64,000 nucleotides of DNA from Aquarana catesbeiana. Its lineage: Eukaryota; Chordata; Amphibia; Anura; Ranidae. Below, one piece after another: positions 51,040 through 62,589 of this stretch. A program made the position numbers and the translations under genes. The stretch is taken from assembly GCF_042186555.1 (NCBI RefSeq), contig NC_133328.1, positions 66,158,235-66,222,234 on the forward strand, in the 5' to 3' direction. Numbering within the stretch: the first letter of the stretch is position 1; every line of letters starts with the position of its first letter. Below the pieces are notes generated by a model, which made no database searches, was not told the DNA's origin, and was given only the letters and a program-made list of their open reading frames with translations.

Positions 51040-52121
51040 TGTAGTGCTGGTAGATTTATAATCTACCGCAGGTTAGGTAAATTTAGTAAATTGTGTGTTA
51101 GGAAGGTTAAAAGTTCGCCTCTATTCCAGCTTGGCTGACGTTGTGTGTGTTTCCGTGCTGACCGGTGGGTGTCGCTGTTGCCACTGGTCAGTGTTGGAAA
51201 GGCAACGTGTCGAAGTGTATAGATGCTCCTCTGTCTCGGAGACAAGCTCGGTGGAGGTGGTCCTCCGAGTTGCATTCTGGGAAGAGGGTATTTATGGGAC
51301 AGATGCCATGTTCTAGGGTCGTTTTTACAGCCACCTGCTGGCCCTCCTGGTCGACAGGTATGCGTTAAGGAGCCACCTCGTGGTCCTCCGATCGGGAGGC
51401 CCACGATACAGCGGCGCAGAGGTGGGTCCAGAGGCTTGTCTGGAGACTACCACCGCGGCCGAGGAATGGTCCTAAGCTGTCGGTCCTGTGTGACGAAGCT
51501 GGACAGCCGAGGAGATCCCAGGGGAGGACCCATCTTGGAGAGATCACGCGGTGAGCTGGTCTATAGAGGGGCCTGGTGACTCGGCTGGAGGACGTATCCA
51601 AAAGAAGTAACTATACAGCATAGTGTTGCCGGTTCGGTTTAAAGGTTCAGGCACTGTGACTAACCTTCACTGCAGAAAAATCTGATACATCCTGTGGCAG
51701 AGGATCGTATGGATTTACCCCCCAAACAAGTCTGTGGCAGAGACTTTTGATTCATGCTGCGTACTGGCTGCTAGACCGGCGAGAGAGGCCTATCCAGACG
51801 AGCAAGGAGTGTGTCCTATAAGGGGAGCGCATTCCATATAATTATCTGAATTTCACCAGGACATTTGCCGCTAAGATTCTACAAGAAGATATTTGAGTTT
51901 CTCCTGAAAGTTTCCTTTTCCGCCTCTTTCCTGCTACTTCCTAAAGATTGTCTGTTTAATAAAGCATTGAAAACGTACTCCAGTGTTGGTGCGTGTGTCG
52001 TCCAGAAGTAAACTCAACGGAACCCCCCTAGACCCAGTGCCGGTGAAACAGAGGGAATCAAAGTGAAGGTAACCAGCAGCTCCACTGAGAGTTATTGCTG
52101 CATTTGGAACTGGCAACTACA
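51040..52121 (+). mobile_element. Possible solo LTR, plus orientation
   Basis: Starts TGTAGTGCTGG and ends GGCAACTACA, with perfect 6-bp inverted ends TGTAGT/ACTACA. AATAAA lies at 51958-51963 with GTGTTGGTGCGTGTGTCG after it, a good GT-rich polyadenylation context. The GC-rich, non-coding interior of about 1.08 kb is of LTR size. Flanking 5-mers (GTTTG and AAAAC) do not match, so a clean duplication is missing. Open frames of 118 and 113 codons overlap on opposite strands and show no domain. Confidence 0.45.
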
Positions 52122-52199
52122 AAAACATTAAAGCTATTTGACCAACATGACAAATCATTACTATTTACAGAATCACAGCTACCAAAAGTTTTTTAAAGT

Positions 52200-52480
52200 T
52201 TTTTTTTTTTTTAAATAACAAATATGTCATACTTATCTGCTCTGTGCAGCCCTGATCCTCCTCTTCTTAGGTACCCCGCTGGTGCTCCTGGTCAAGCTGC
52301 TTGCTCTGGGAGCACTCATGCGTGCTTGCTCCCGAGCCGTCTCTGTGTGTCCATAAGAAACACTGAGCACAGCTCAGCCCCACAGCAGCAGGAGCCAATG
52401 GCTCTCAGCCAATGGTGAGGATGGAACTTGTCCTTGTGACATCACCATGCACGCTGTAACTGAGAAGTTGTCGGATCAGA
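52200..52480. repeat. Fragment of the 22230 TTAA family
   Basis: ATGTCATACTTATCTGCTCT, CCTGATCCTCCTCTTCTTAG, CCGCTGGTGCTCCTGG and CAGCAGGAGCCAATGGCTC follow the block order of 22262-22500. The left poly-T run (52199-52214) replaces the A/T run of the other copy; the right end is missing. Confidence 0.6.
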
Positions 52481-52484
52481 TCCC

Positions 52485-53185
52485 AGGATTGGTATTTTAT
52501 TATCAAGCGATTGTCATTTTTAACTTTTGTGAGTGGCTAGTCATTTATTTTAATAATAAATTGTATATACAGTTTTACACTATGTGGGCCTTCCCGATTC
52601 TCTTTTTATATCTCAGTTGAACATCATATGTCATTGGATGGAAGATTTTGATGGCTACAGGTGGAAATTTAGAGGTGATACAAGTTCTCCTATAGATGAC
52701 ACACTAAATTACAAGCACTCATGACTTTTTTCATATAAAGGGTCCATATCGTCTGGTAAGAGTCCTCTTTTTTCAAGGTGGTGGCACACTTTGGTGTTGA
52801 GAAGATCTGAACAGAAAGATTCCTTTGCATTACGTTTTTGTAGCGTGGCAATGTAGATATAAATGAGGAGGGAGATACCCGAGAGAGTGCTGCTCTCGTG
52901 CACATTGCTGGATCCGGATTGAGCTTGGGTAAATATTAGAGAACTTGAGCTGCACAATGAATGTTTTTTTACCTTCATGCATAGAATGCATGAAGGTATA
53001 AAAACCTTCAGCCTTTACAACCACTTGAAGTTTAGTCAAAAGTAAAAGAAAAATCAGCACTTGGTACGTTACCTACTATCAATATGATGTGTCCCTTGTG
53101 CTGCCAGCTCCAAAATTAGTTGAAAACTTTTCCTCCCATGCCCCCCCTATCCTTGCTTTGTAAACTTCCAATGTAGAGGGGGTTA
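52485..53185. other. Unassigned sequence
   Basis: AT-rich, no gene supported. AAATATTAGAGAACTTGAGC and CATGCATAGAATGCATGAAG (a small palindrome at 52975) are the only structure seen. Confidence 0.3.
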
Positions 53186-53189
53186 ATAG

Positions 53190-53455
53190 AGCAGAGGGAC
53201 CTATGCATTCATCAAGAGTGCCGACTATGCCCGTCCTTTTTTCCCACCTCCTCAAATTATAGAAGCTGTACTATAACTTCTATGAATGAAAAACAATCTA
53301 TGAGCGGAGGAGGTAGGCCTCTCAATCACCCACCCATCCTCCATTCATAGATAGGGTTTAGAAGGCTATAATATGGCTTCTATGAATGAAGGAGAGAGCT
53401 GAAAGGGCAGGTATGGTCGGCACTCTTGATGAGTGCATAGGTACCTCAGACCTTT
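53190..53455. repeat. Foldback MITE, about 265 bp
   Basis: The left arm CCTATGCATTCATCAAGAGT and GCCGACTATGCCCGTCCTTT (53200-53240) is inverted at 53403-53445 (ATGGTCGGCACTCTTGATGA, GTGCATAGGTACC). Inner pairs TATAACTTCTATGAATGAA and TTCATAGATAGGG/GGCTTCTATGAATGAAGG also fold. Confidence 0.75.
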
Positions 53456-53522
53456 TAATTCCATTTGCACTTGAAGATTATAGTGACAATGATGGGGGGG
53501 GGGCGCAGATTTTCAAAAAAAA

Positions 53523-53876
53523 ACCCTCACATACTAGCACATTATGAAATACTCACCTTGGAACTAAGCCCTCCAGCGCTGTAAAGTCACCGCTGAGAGA
53601 GCTGACATATTCCCCCGGTCTTTCTTCCGGGTTCATGAGCTCCGGCTATGTGATTGACAGAGCCACGATGACGTCACTTGGTTTCGGCACAAAGCTCTTA
53701 AGTTCCAACAAGGCATGCAAACCCTCAAAGTGTATGGGCCAGTGATGTCACTGGCTGCATGCATGGTGAATATCTCCTAAACGTGCAAGTTTAGGAGATA
53801 TTGATTTGACCTACAGACAAGCCTTATTATAGGCTTAGCTGTATCTAAAAATCACAAAGCGGGGTTTACAACTGCT
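53523..53876. mobile_element. TTAA-type element, uninterrupted relative of 27050
   Basis: Shares ATACTAGCACATTATGAAAT, ACTCACCTTGGAAxxAAGCC, GTCACCGCTG, TCTTTCTTxCGGGTTCATGA and GCCTTATTATAGGCTTA with 28731-29009. The right end complement AGCAGTTGTAAACCCCGC abuts TTAA 53877-53880; the left end is missing. ATCTCCTAAACGTGCAAG/TTTAGGAGAT is a hairpin at 53768-53795. Confidence 0.7.
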
Positions 53877-53965
53877 TTAATATTTACATTCTAATTATTA
53901 TTTTCTTTCTAGAAAGATGGGTTTACAGTGTGTTTAATATGTAAAGCAAAAATCAACTTTTTTTT

Positions 53966-54791
53966 TTGTACAAAGGTTTTTTATTGAACATAAAGATTAT
54001 CAAAAAAAATTACAAATAACAATGGTGGGCACACCATGTGAACACATCTGCAATAAAATTGCGGATATATAACAAATATAACAATATTAGACATAACAAA
54101 TCTTACACAGTCCTGAAGTTCAGGAGAGTTTGCATGAGGTCTGCAGATTTTATGGATATATTAACCTGCTGAATTTTAGCAAAGTATGCTTAAGATTAAA
54201 ATACCTATTACAGATTGGGTAGACTTTGGATGCTTAACAACCTAATGTGAAAGAGACCATATGGAGCTGGGTAACAATTTTTCATGTCTTTAGAACGGTT
54301 GCTCATCATATGTCCAACCTGACAGAGGTTGGTCTGTAGATCAAAGGAGTTGCAAGAAAGAATATAAGAAGGAAGATTTAGAAGAGAAAAGGCCAAGAAG
54401 AGAGGAGAGAAAATAGTGTAGCAGAGGAGAGAGAAGAAAAAGAGAGGGTGGAAAGTGAGGGGGGGGGTGGTCCCCGGGGTGGGGGGACGGAGGCATCTCA
54501 GAGTGAGAGTAGCGCAGGATCAAATCTAGAAGGGTGGACATGAGACACCCAAGGCTGCCATGTCCAAAGGAATTTATCATGTGTGTCTGATAGCACAGCT
54601 GTCAACTTTTCATTAATCATAATATCGTTTACATGGTTTTTAACTGCTTCGAAGCTGAGAACTGGGGTTTTCCAAGCCTTTGCTATGGTCAATTTAGTTG
54701 CAGTAAAAATATGTGACGCCAATTGGCGTTCTGGTCTTAGTAGCTCTATAATTGGTTTCCCTAAGAGAGCTTCACAGGGATCCCTCCTTAT
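53966..54791 (-). pseudogene. LINE 3' end, 5'-truncated, with 17-bp TSD
   Basis: AAAATCAACTTTTTTTT occurs on both sides (53949-53965 and 54792-54808), a target duplication typical of LINE insertion. On minus, the open frame 54787-54498 reads LASHIFTATKLTIAKAWKTP and KLTAVLSDTHDKFLWTWQPW before a stop, the pattern of L1/Tx1 ORF2 C-termini. A purine/pyrimidine-rich tail (54400-54500), AATAAAAAACC (about 53990-53980) and an A-rich end follow. The target duplication is intact, so it is younger than the LINE at 18451-21895. Confidence 0.85.
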
Positions 54792-54809
54792 AAAATCAAC
54801 TTTTTTTTA

Positions 54810-55690
54810 TAGGGTAGGCAATGGTTTTTGTTTGCGTCCCATTGGGGCAATTTTCATTCACTTCTTATCTCGAGGAATAACAGGAAGTTAGAGGATCTAA
54901 CCGGATCAACTGTCCCATTTGAAGATTTTCCCTCTATCCTTGTTCCAGCGACAACTCAAATTGTGGGATTTTACATCAATTCCAGTATTGATGACAGTGA
55001 TCACCAGGACAAATAGAGGGGTGAATCTCCCCAGCAGGAACAAAGATAGCAATAAAAATCTGACACCCCTTAAATGCAAAGCTAAACAAATGTGGCTTTA
55101 AATATAGGTAAAATACTTGCAGTTAGTGAATGCCTCATTCCATTCAGAGAAAAGGTCCCGTACTTAAGAAGTTCTGATGGTGGGAGAAAGAAATTTTGAC
55201 TGTGGAAGAAGTAAAACCTAGTTGTAAGCAGACCAGAGATTTTTAATTGCTGTATGTCTGGGGAGGGTAGAGAATATAAAGGTAGGTGCCAAATTATAGG
55301 GGGATTTGTAAGTATGAACTCTGGTTTGAACTATAGCTTCAATTTTATTCTGTGATTGATGTGTATCCAGAACAGTATTCTGCAACGGATGTATTTTAAG
55401 TGACAACGTATCTTGTTACACTGTGTATTTGTATGTGGGTGTCAGAACCGTGCCTTGTTCTAATTACAGCACTGTGTACACAATACAAAAACTTCAGCTT
55501 ATTTACTATTCTGCACTTCCTGTTTAGTAAATATGGAAAATATTGGTAAATTAGCATTTCATAGGCAATATTAATTATGTGGTCAGAATAGAGAGCACTG
55601 GAGCATATTCTGTTTACATAGCAATCCCCCACATTCCCGCTCACTCTGAATGCCACTTGAGAAAAATAAATTGAAAATCATTAGTGAAGT
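54810..55690. other. Unassigned, single-copy-looking sequence
   Basis: Resumes after the LINE with GGTAGGCAATGGTTTTTGTT. No repeat ends and no convincing exon. 55370-55640 is uniform AT-rich sequence that could be tested for conservation. Confidence 0.35.
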
Positions 55691-55696
55691 CCTTAA

Positions 55697-56092
55697 AGCG
55701 GAGGTTCGCCCACCACTGCAAAAATTAAAAGCCAGCAGCTGCAGTATGTCCAGCGATGTCGGCACCGCAGCTGATGTTTCCCTCAGCTGTCGGGTGCTTC
55801 CGCCACCATTGTGGGTAAGGGAACCCGGCAGTGTAGCCTTACGGCTTTACACCGGGAACCCTGCTGCGCATGCTCGAGGCTCCGCTCCTCTCTCCTACTG
55901 GCCTGGTGGCAGGGGAAGGAGGAGGGAGCCAAGCGGTGACGTCAACGGCCTTGGCTGTGGCTCCGGGAAGTGGGAACAGAATACCTGTCAAAGACCAATA
56001 TTCGCTCCCCCCCCCGAAAGGTGTCAAATGTGGCATTGGAGGGGGGGAGGTGACAAAGGAGCAGAAGTTCCACTTTTGGGTGGAAATCCGCT
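55697..56092. mobile_element. TTAA-flanked element, family of 7672
   Basis: TTAA at 55693-55696 and 56093-56096; ends AGCGGAGGTTCGCCCACC and the complement of AGCGGATTTCCACCCAAAAG. The interior is GC-rich with GATGTCGGCACCGCAGCTGA and GAGGCTCCGCTCCTCTCTC. The 148-codon plus frame across it lies wholly inside the element and has no domain. Confidence 0.8.
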
Positions 56093-56096
56093 TTAA

Positions 56097-57480
56097 CCTT
56101 GCTATTTTTTTTAAGCTTCGTGCATTGCTAGCATCCAGTATGTAAAAACCGAGGAAACACAAATGAAATCTATATTTATTTTAAAGGTGCACCCACTGTG
56201 TGGTTCCTATTGTGTCAGCGTGATCTGGCATTCTTTTACTTTGCTGTCAAAAAACGTATCAGAAACCAATACTCAATAATTTGTTTATATACAAGGTGTG
56301 TTTCCATTCACTGCTGTGCTTAGTAAGTCAGATTCCATTGTGAAATGTTCCAAATACAGTGAAGTCAGCATGAAAAAGTGAACTCTATAGAAATGACCAT
56401 TGTGGAAAAATGCTTGTATGGGTATGTGGACTGTACATTCTACTGTATGTATATGTGCAATGTAAATGTGTCTATTCTAAACTCTAATAGAAAAATATTT
56501 ACAAAATGTAATTTTAAAGACAGTTAGAGAGAAATTATAATGGGTTTAAATAAATGTAATTTTAAAGCTAGTTGAACTCCTGGATCAACCTTTTATCATA
56601 CTCTCTATGTTCAGCAACAACACTAATTCATTTCTTAAAACAATTAAAGTGATTGTGAACGATCACCCTGTAAAACAATATGTGTGTCTAGTGATAAAAT
56701 TACTATCTATATAAGTGAAAAAACTGGAACAGCTGCAACCATTGGGTAGTGATCTCACACCAAAAAGGTTAAATAGTCAAAAAAATGGTGCGCTTAGTCA
56801 ACCTGTGAGATTGTTGTGTATGCAAAACCAACAATAATGATCAACTTTAACAGCACTAATATAAAACACCTGCCACTGTTAATGCCCAAAAACCATTAGT
56901 CTATTAGTCAGCCTATTGCTGTAAACATAAAAACCTTATATATACTGTGAATCACACAATAATAAAAAAAATTCAAATAATAAAGTCCAAAATGAAATAA
57001 TATTATGATGTGAGCTGGAATCTCCTCTTCACAAGAAGATCCACTCCAATCCGTGCCACAAAATAATTTATAATAAAGTGATCCAATAACCATCACCGCC
57101 ACCTTTGGGTGAATTGCCTACTCACCTTAGGAGAAGACCCCTCAGGTCTAGTCAGGCCTTGGGTTTAAAGATCTTCAGCAGTCATGAAAGGACATTTGAT
57201 GTATCCTGGATCCTCTGCAGTCCGTATTGCACAGTCGAAATCGCTCCTTAGAAATTGCTCAGGGTATAGGAAAGAATTTAATTGCACAATATCACTGTCC
57301 AATATAGAAATAAGACCGCAAAGTTGCAAGTGCTTACTACTGTGCTCTGCAAAAAGAAGTGTTAATGGTGGAATTACATTCAACGAAATTTAATATGGTG
57401 AACCTACCCTTAAACTTTGAGGATAATGCTTTTGGTGCTGGATACCATAGTGCTAGCCCCGCACACACAAGTAATCTATG
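56097..57480. other. Unassigned AT-rich sequence
   Basis: 56640-57180 contains AATAATAAAAAAAATTCAAA, AATAATAAAGTCCAAAATGA and many short A/T words that resemble the leader-like sequence at 9880-10260. I suspect a shared retroelement family but cannot align them with confidence. No gene is supported. Confidence 0.3.
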
Positions 57481-57497
57481 AAGCACTATCACAGAGA

Positions 57498-57725
57498 GGT
57501 GTGTTCTGGGCAAGAAGAGACTGGGGTTGTAAAGAGACCTGATCCACTTACTCCAAGCAGCACTACCATCAGCTGGAGGGTTCTAAGTGTAGAAAAGCCA
57601 AGTTTGATAAAGAGACCAGATCCACCTACTCTAGGAAGCACTGCCAGCAGAGGAAGGTTCTGGATGTCGAAAGACTGGGGCGATAAAGAGACCAGATCCA
57701 ACTACTCTAGTCAGGCTCAGAGGCC
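57498..57725. repeat. Tandem repeat of about 80 bp, three copies
   Basis: GGTTCTAAGTGTAGAAAAGC / GGTTCTGGATGTCGAAAGAC / TGTTCTGGGCAAGAAGAGAC each precede TAAAGAGACCxGATCCACYT and ACTCYAxGxAGCACTxCCA. The last copy is cut after ACTCTAG. Confidence 0.8.
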
Positions 57726-57789
57726 AGTAGCTATGGCAGTGGAGCAGCACCCACCGAGAAGCAGGACAGGTAAACAAGCAAGTCACTCT

Positions 57790-58380
57790 GGCTGATGACA
57801 TGGGTTCACCTAAGGTGCGGGTTCTAAGTACTAACCAGTATTCACCAGAGCTCCTGATTGTGGAGATGTGTTTTGCTGCATGTTAGTACCAGGAGAGACA
57901 AATGGCTGGAGAGAGCACAATAATCTGGCAAACAGGAAGTGCAGAGACATGACTTAAATCAGGAAGTTCATGGGAAGAGCAAAGAGTTCAAGGTTCAAGA
58001 TAAGGTTTAAGGCAGGATTATTCAAAGAATTGCCTTTTAAAATAGGAAGATGGTGGTTGCAGGACTGGTACCTCGGTTCAAGGACAGAGAACATCAGTGA
58101 CTGGTCTTATTTATTGGAAACTGCAGCCCTTTAGCAATATTTTTGAGAACTAATTGGATTTCTCAGACAATCAGATATATAATTGGAACTAAATCGAAAG
58201 GATTGAAGTAAGCAAATAGATAACTGTTGCCTTAGTAAAAAAAGAATGTTGTCCGAAGTCCAGCTTTAACTGCTTTCAGTTTTTAACCTAATATTATATA
58301 TCTGTTTTTTATTATCTACTAACAATCTTTGTTTATGAACAAATGTTTAATGTCAAACCAAAAAATGTTTCTTATTGATT
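57790..58380. other. Unassigned sequence
   Basis: No repeat or gene recognised. Confidence 0.3.
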
Positions 58381-58384
58381 AAGA

Positions 58385-58735
58385 CAGTAAGGAAGAGTTA
58401 CTAACCCTGTCGGCCCTCTCTCTCTGTTAGAGAAATTTCCTCTCACTGCCTTTCTTGCTACAAATGTTTTACCAGACAGGAAGTAAGAGGAACATTCCAA
58501 CAGCAACACAGAAGCAAAAAAAAACCAAACTTTTCTTGAGTAGCTACAACCCCTGCCAGATTTTTGTTTCTGTCTGTGTCCCTGCTACAACTTTTTCTAA
58601 CTTTTTCTAACTTCCTGTCTAGTAAAACTATTGTCAGCAGGACAGGAAGTGTGGGAAAATCTCTCTAAAGGAGTCCCAGATAGCAGTAAAAACCTGATGT
58701 GGGTTCCAACTCTACCCTGTTTTATTCAAAACATA
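58385..58735. repeat. Repeat with ACTTCCTGT/CCTGATG motifs, copy 2
   Basis: AATTTCCTCTCACTGCC, CAGACAGGAAGTAAGAGG, its inverted form CTTCCTGTCTAGTAAAA, and TAGCAGTAAAAACCTGATGT relate it to 42480-42870. CTAACTTTTT is duplicated at 58592-58612. Confidence 0.5.
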
Positions 58736-59084
58736 ACAATAATAACAATAATACATTTTTTCAAGATCAAGGGGACCACTGAAACCTGGACCACTCTGAT
58801 ATGCAAATTATGACTTTGGCCAAGGAAGTTGAGGACTGCTCCACCCTTTCTTAAAACTCCAAAGTGAGCATTGAGGCTTTCCATCACTTTGAAGGAATCT
58901 GTGGTAGGTGACAGGCCAGTGCCCATATATCTTATATCTTGGGAAAAGTCTAAATTTGAGTATTTATGCTTTCAAGGTTTGGGGATGCTAAAGATGCAAT
59001 TTGTTTTATTTTAAAAGGCAATTTATCTTACAGGTGGTAACAGTTTACAGGTAGTATCAGTTTAACAAAATCTACCTGGCCTGT

Positions 59085-59240
59085 GGAGGCCATTGGAGTA
59101 CAGTGACCTCATTGTCATGCTTGAGATGATTTGAGCTTTGTGACATGGTGCATTATCCTGCTGGAAGGAGCCATCAGAAGATGGGTACACTGTAGCCATA
59201 AAGGGATGGACATGGTCAGCAACAATACTCAGGTAGTGAG
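59085..59240 (-). pseudogene. Tc1-like transposase fragment
   Basis: On minus the sequence reads LSIVADHVHPFMATVYPSSD then GSFQQDNAPCHKAQIISSMT. FQQDNAPCHKA holds the second catalytic Asp of Tc1/mariner transposases. Only about 50 codons survive. The third catalytic acid (SPDLN...E) and the N-terminus are absent. It belongs to a different Tc1 subfamily from those at 6289 and 13485. Confidence 0.8.
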
Positions 59241-59290
59241 TGCTGAAACTAGTTCACTCAAATTAATCTAGGTTCTTACATGGATTGACC

Positions 59291-59563
59291 CTGTGCTGAT
59301 CACATGCCCCCTCCCAAGAAAAAAAAAAAAACTCTCTAGCAATACACACCAAACTGAGCATGTGCAGCCTGTCCCCTGACTCTGTAAATATCAGGGGTTT
59401 TTTTGGAGACAGTGGAAGAAGAGGAGGGTCAGAGAGACAGGATCAAACAGCCTTTACACACAATGCAAAGGATTAACCCCTTAGGGACCACAGTTAGTAT
59501 AACAAGCATGCTTTACTGCATATACACACCAATTTTACTGTTGTGGGTTTAGTAAAACTTTAA
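59291..59563 (-). mobile_element. TTAA MITE of the 36070 family, copy 3, truncated
   Basis: Reverse orientation: CTCTCTAGCAATACACACCA, AACTGAGCATGTGCAG, TAACAAGCATGCTTTACTGC and the terminus TTGTGGGTTTAGTAAAACTT are the inverse of the left half of 36070-36581. The other half is missing at about 59291. Confidence 0.75.
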
Positions 59564-59564
59564 G

Positions 59565-60897
59565 GAGGAAAAGTTTGCCTCCATATAAGCCTGCTTTCTG
59601 TATGTGCATTGTTATACTGTATATGTTCAATATATTTAAAAGTTAGGGATCACACTAATCAGAGGAGCCTTCACACGGCAGTATGGCCTTCATGTGTATT
59701 TGCAAATGTATACAACAAGCATCTCTGTTTTTAACCTTACTGGGTAAACAGATGTTTTTTATTTTGCTGGCTTGAAAGTCTACTGAGGACCCCTTTGCAC
59801 TGTTTTGGATCTAACATAGGTATGACATAAAAATAGAAAGGTTTCATTTAAAAATTTCATCAGCATGCTAATGAGGGAGGAAAGGAGGAAACAGGAAAGG
59901 CAAAATATAAGCAGATTAAACTTCAGCTTTAATTGATATATTTTCATTAGAAGATTATAATAAGATTATAATTTAGCAGCCAGAAATAAAATTAACAGAG
60001 AAACCGTCTACAGAGAAATAAACTTATTAGCCATTGCTTAGCTAACCACTCAACCCAGTGTTAAATTAAGCTTGGAGTGCATCCCAAATCTGGAAGGTGC
60101 AGTGCACTGACAAGTTGCTAAGTGACAGTCATTGCCTTTAGCGACTTATAATCAGCTTAAATTTGCTGATTTTTGAGGGACTCAGATAGATTAGGGGAGA
60201 TCATGTCACCATCACCATTGATAGAATTCAGCAGTCTGCAGTAGGGGATGACTGAAGGCCATGAAACCCTGTTGAGCATTGAGCTTGAATGAAACATAAA
60301 CTGTTTATGTAACCCAACATTCGTAAATAAATTCAAGTAAAATGTTACTTTTCATTCTTTTTTTTAATAGCGTGAAAGGGTTAAACTCCATTTAGAGTTT
60401 AACATGAGTAATGGCCCTAGAGTTATTGCCCTCACTCCTGCATGTGTGATGATATGTAACGTGTAGAACAATCGCGGGCTCCTCAAACACATGAGTTTAC
60501 ATACCTTTATGCGTGTATATGAGGGCTTTCAATATTTTTTTGTCATTTACAGTATGTTACTTTTTTAACACTTGTTTTTACTTAACATTATTGCTATCAC
60601 ATAGGGGGCAATATCATATTGCTGGTGACAGATCATCTTTAAGAAGACATCACGGTACTATTAGACCTCTAATGTCACCTTTGTACCCTATTTAAGCGGA
60701 TCAAGCACAGAGGTACCAACAATAATCAAAAATGTGAATTCAAAAACTTCAAAGAACTGAATTACTCGTCCCCCAATAATACCAACACAAACACTATAAA
60801 AATAATAAACCCTTCCAACCCAAAATGATACAGTCACACATAGCAAATGATATAAGTTCATATAACAACATATAAAAAGTTTTTTAGAAATCGTTAT
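59565..60897. other. Unassigned AT-rich sequence
   Basis: No gene or bounded element recognised. GCGTGAAAGGGTTAAACTCC at 60371 is a fragment of a common frog repeat by style only. Confidence 0.3.
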
Positions 60898-60901
60898 TTA
60901 A

Positions 60902-62155
60902 TGTGTTACTAAACCCACAACAGTAAAATCAGTCTGTATATGCAGTAAAGCATGCTTGTTATACTCACTGTGGAACCTAGGGGGTTAATCCTCTGCATTG
61001 TGTAAAAAGGCTGTTAGATCCTGTCTTCTCTGTTTCTTACCCTTCTTGCATTGTCCACAAAACATCTCCGGATAAGACAGATAGTGGAGTCAGTCTGCAC
61101 ATGCTCAGTTAGGTGTGTATTGCTAGAGAGTTTTTTTTTTTTCTTGGGAGGGTGTCAGAAACCATGAATCAGACTGAGACAGAAGTACAGTTGAATCTCA
61201 CTTGTTTAATAATAATAAAAAAAGGTAAACAGTTAGGTAAAAAGGTAAAGAGTTCAGGAACCGGAACGGATAGTCAGACAAGCCAAAACATCAGGGAGCC
61301 AGAGATGAGCGTAGTAGAACAGCAAGCAGGATCTGGAGCCAGAAGGAATGTCAGCCAAGAAAGTCTTTAACAGGAACACAGGAGAGCACCTCTAGAGATG
61401 TGAACAAGGCGAAGGCAGAGATCATCTGGGCTGGACGGCCTCCCAACTTTTTGAGATGAGAATGAGGGGCACCTATCAGCAAAAGTATGCAGGCATAGAA
61501 CAGACCCCCTGCCACGTCCGTTTAAAGGAGAATTGTACAAAAAAAAAGATTTGTTAAATGCACAAATGCTTTTTTTTACCACTACTATTCCTTTATATTG
61601 GCTTTTGGAATTTACAAATGCAGCAATTTAGAAATCAGATGAAAGGTTTAGCACTGGAAAACACTTTTTGATAAATAAAAAGTGAATTTTATGTAGATCA
61701 CACCAAAATGAGGGACAAATGAGGATGAATGAGGGACAGAGGGACATTGCTCCAAATCAGGGACCGTCTCTCCAATTCAGGGACAGTTGGGAGCTATGGG
61801 AGAGATAGGAGCTGGCAATTAGCCAACAGCTGAGCGGTCAGCTCAGAGAAGGAAGGGCCGAGCCCAGCCCTGACACAGGGTGCATGTGATCAGCACAGGG
61901 CCAATCAGCACTGTCCAGACAGAGGGTCAGGGGTCCTGCATCCTTATAGAACATTTATAGGAGAATGAAAACTCCTACAAGCTGTAGGAGTGTCCTTTAA
62001 CAGACACTGATAGAATTCACAAGACTGCCATATACTGCTGATGAGAAAATGTATTTAGCAGTTTATTTACTAAAATTATTGCATTTCCATGTTCTGTTCT
62101 GTGCACTGTGGGAGACCAGATATAGTGAATGCAGGGTCCTGGGTTTAGTAACACT
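60902..62155 (+). mobile_element. TTAA MITE of the 36070 family, copy 2, with LTR insert
   Basis: TTAA at 60898-60901 and 62156-62159; ends TGTGTTACTAAACCCACA and the complement of AGTGTTACTAAACCCAGG. It follows the 36070 copy to TTCTTGGGAGGG (61152), then is interrupted by about 724 bp, and resumes at 61877 with AGGGTGCATGTGATCAGCAC. The uninterrupted sister copy shows exactly what the empty site looked like. Confidence 0.85.
61153..61876 (-). mobile_element. Solo LTR-like insertion in the MITE
   Basis: Begins TGTCAGAAACC and ends CCCAGCCCTGACA, with inverted TGTCAG/CTGACA ends. AGGG lies on both sides (61149-61152 and 61877-61880); comparison with 36310-36330 confirms insertion. No coding sequence. 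Blocks match 4232-4618 in the same orientation. Inside it, 61431-61798 contains AGGGACAGTTGGGAGCTATG and GAATGAGGGACAGAGGGACA, which looks like a further nested element with ends like those of 36607-38884. Confidence 0.7.
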
Positions 62156-62159
62156 TTAA

Positions 62160-62500
62160 TGCAGTATTAACGTGCTGTATCATATGACAACATGAAAAGT
62201 CTCTATAAGCTGTTTGGCTGGTGATCCTAATTTTGTGCAATAAAATGTGCTGTATCCATGCAAAATGAGAATGTGTCCGCTTGTGCTCCCCCTCCAGGAC
62301 TGCACTAACCAGAATATATGACCACAAATAGGGTCTAAAAAGCGCTGTATGTGAACCACTTGGATCCTTGGCAGGCTATGGGGATTCCACCTCACTCCTG
62401 TCTCCGATCTTCCTACATTCACCAGTTTGTGCATTATTGTCTTCATTCTGCAGGCAGTGCTGCCAGGGAACAGAACCGAGAAGGAACGTAATACACATTG
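62160..62500. other. Unassigned sequence
   Basis: No gene supported. A splice-like TCTTCATTCTGCAG at 62440-62453 and GTAATA 31 bases on are noted, but the enclosed stretch is too short and lies beside a repeat. Confidence 0.3.
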
Positions 62501-62502
62501 GG

Positions 62503-62585
62503 GTTGATTTACTAAAACTAGAGAGTGCAAAATCTGGTGCAGTTGTGCATGGTATCCAATCAGCTTCTAAGTTCAGCTTGTTCAG
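62503..62585. mobile_element. MITE of the 31157 family, left part
   Basis: GGGGTTGATTTACTAAAACT, GTGCAAAATCTGGTGCAG and CCAATCAGCTTCTAAGTTC match the first half of 31157-31336. It is cut at TTAA 62586-62589 where another element starts. Confidence 0.7.
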
Positions 62586-62589
62586 TTAA

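Noticed and set aside
51063..51601. Frames of 113, 118 and 78 codons on opposite strands
   Set aside because: Inside a probable LTR; overlapping on both strands and without domains.
55650..56096. 148-codon plus-strand frame
   Set aside because: Contained in a TTAA-flanked non-autonomous element (55697-56092) whose borders are clear.
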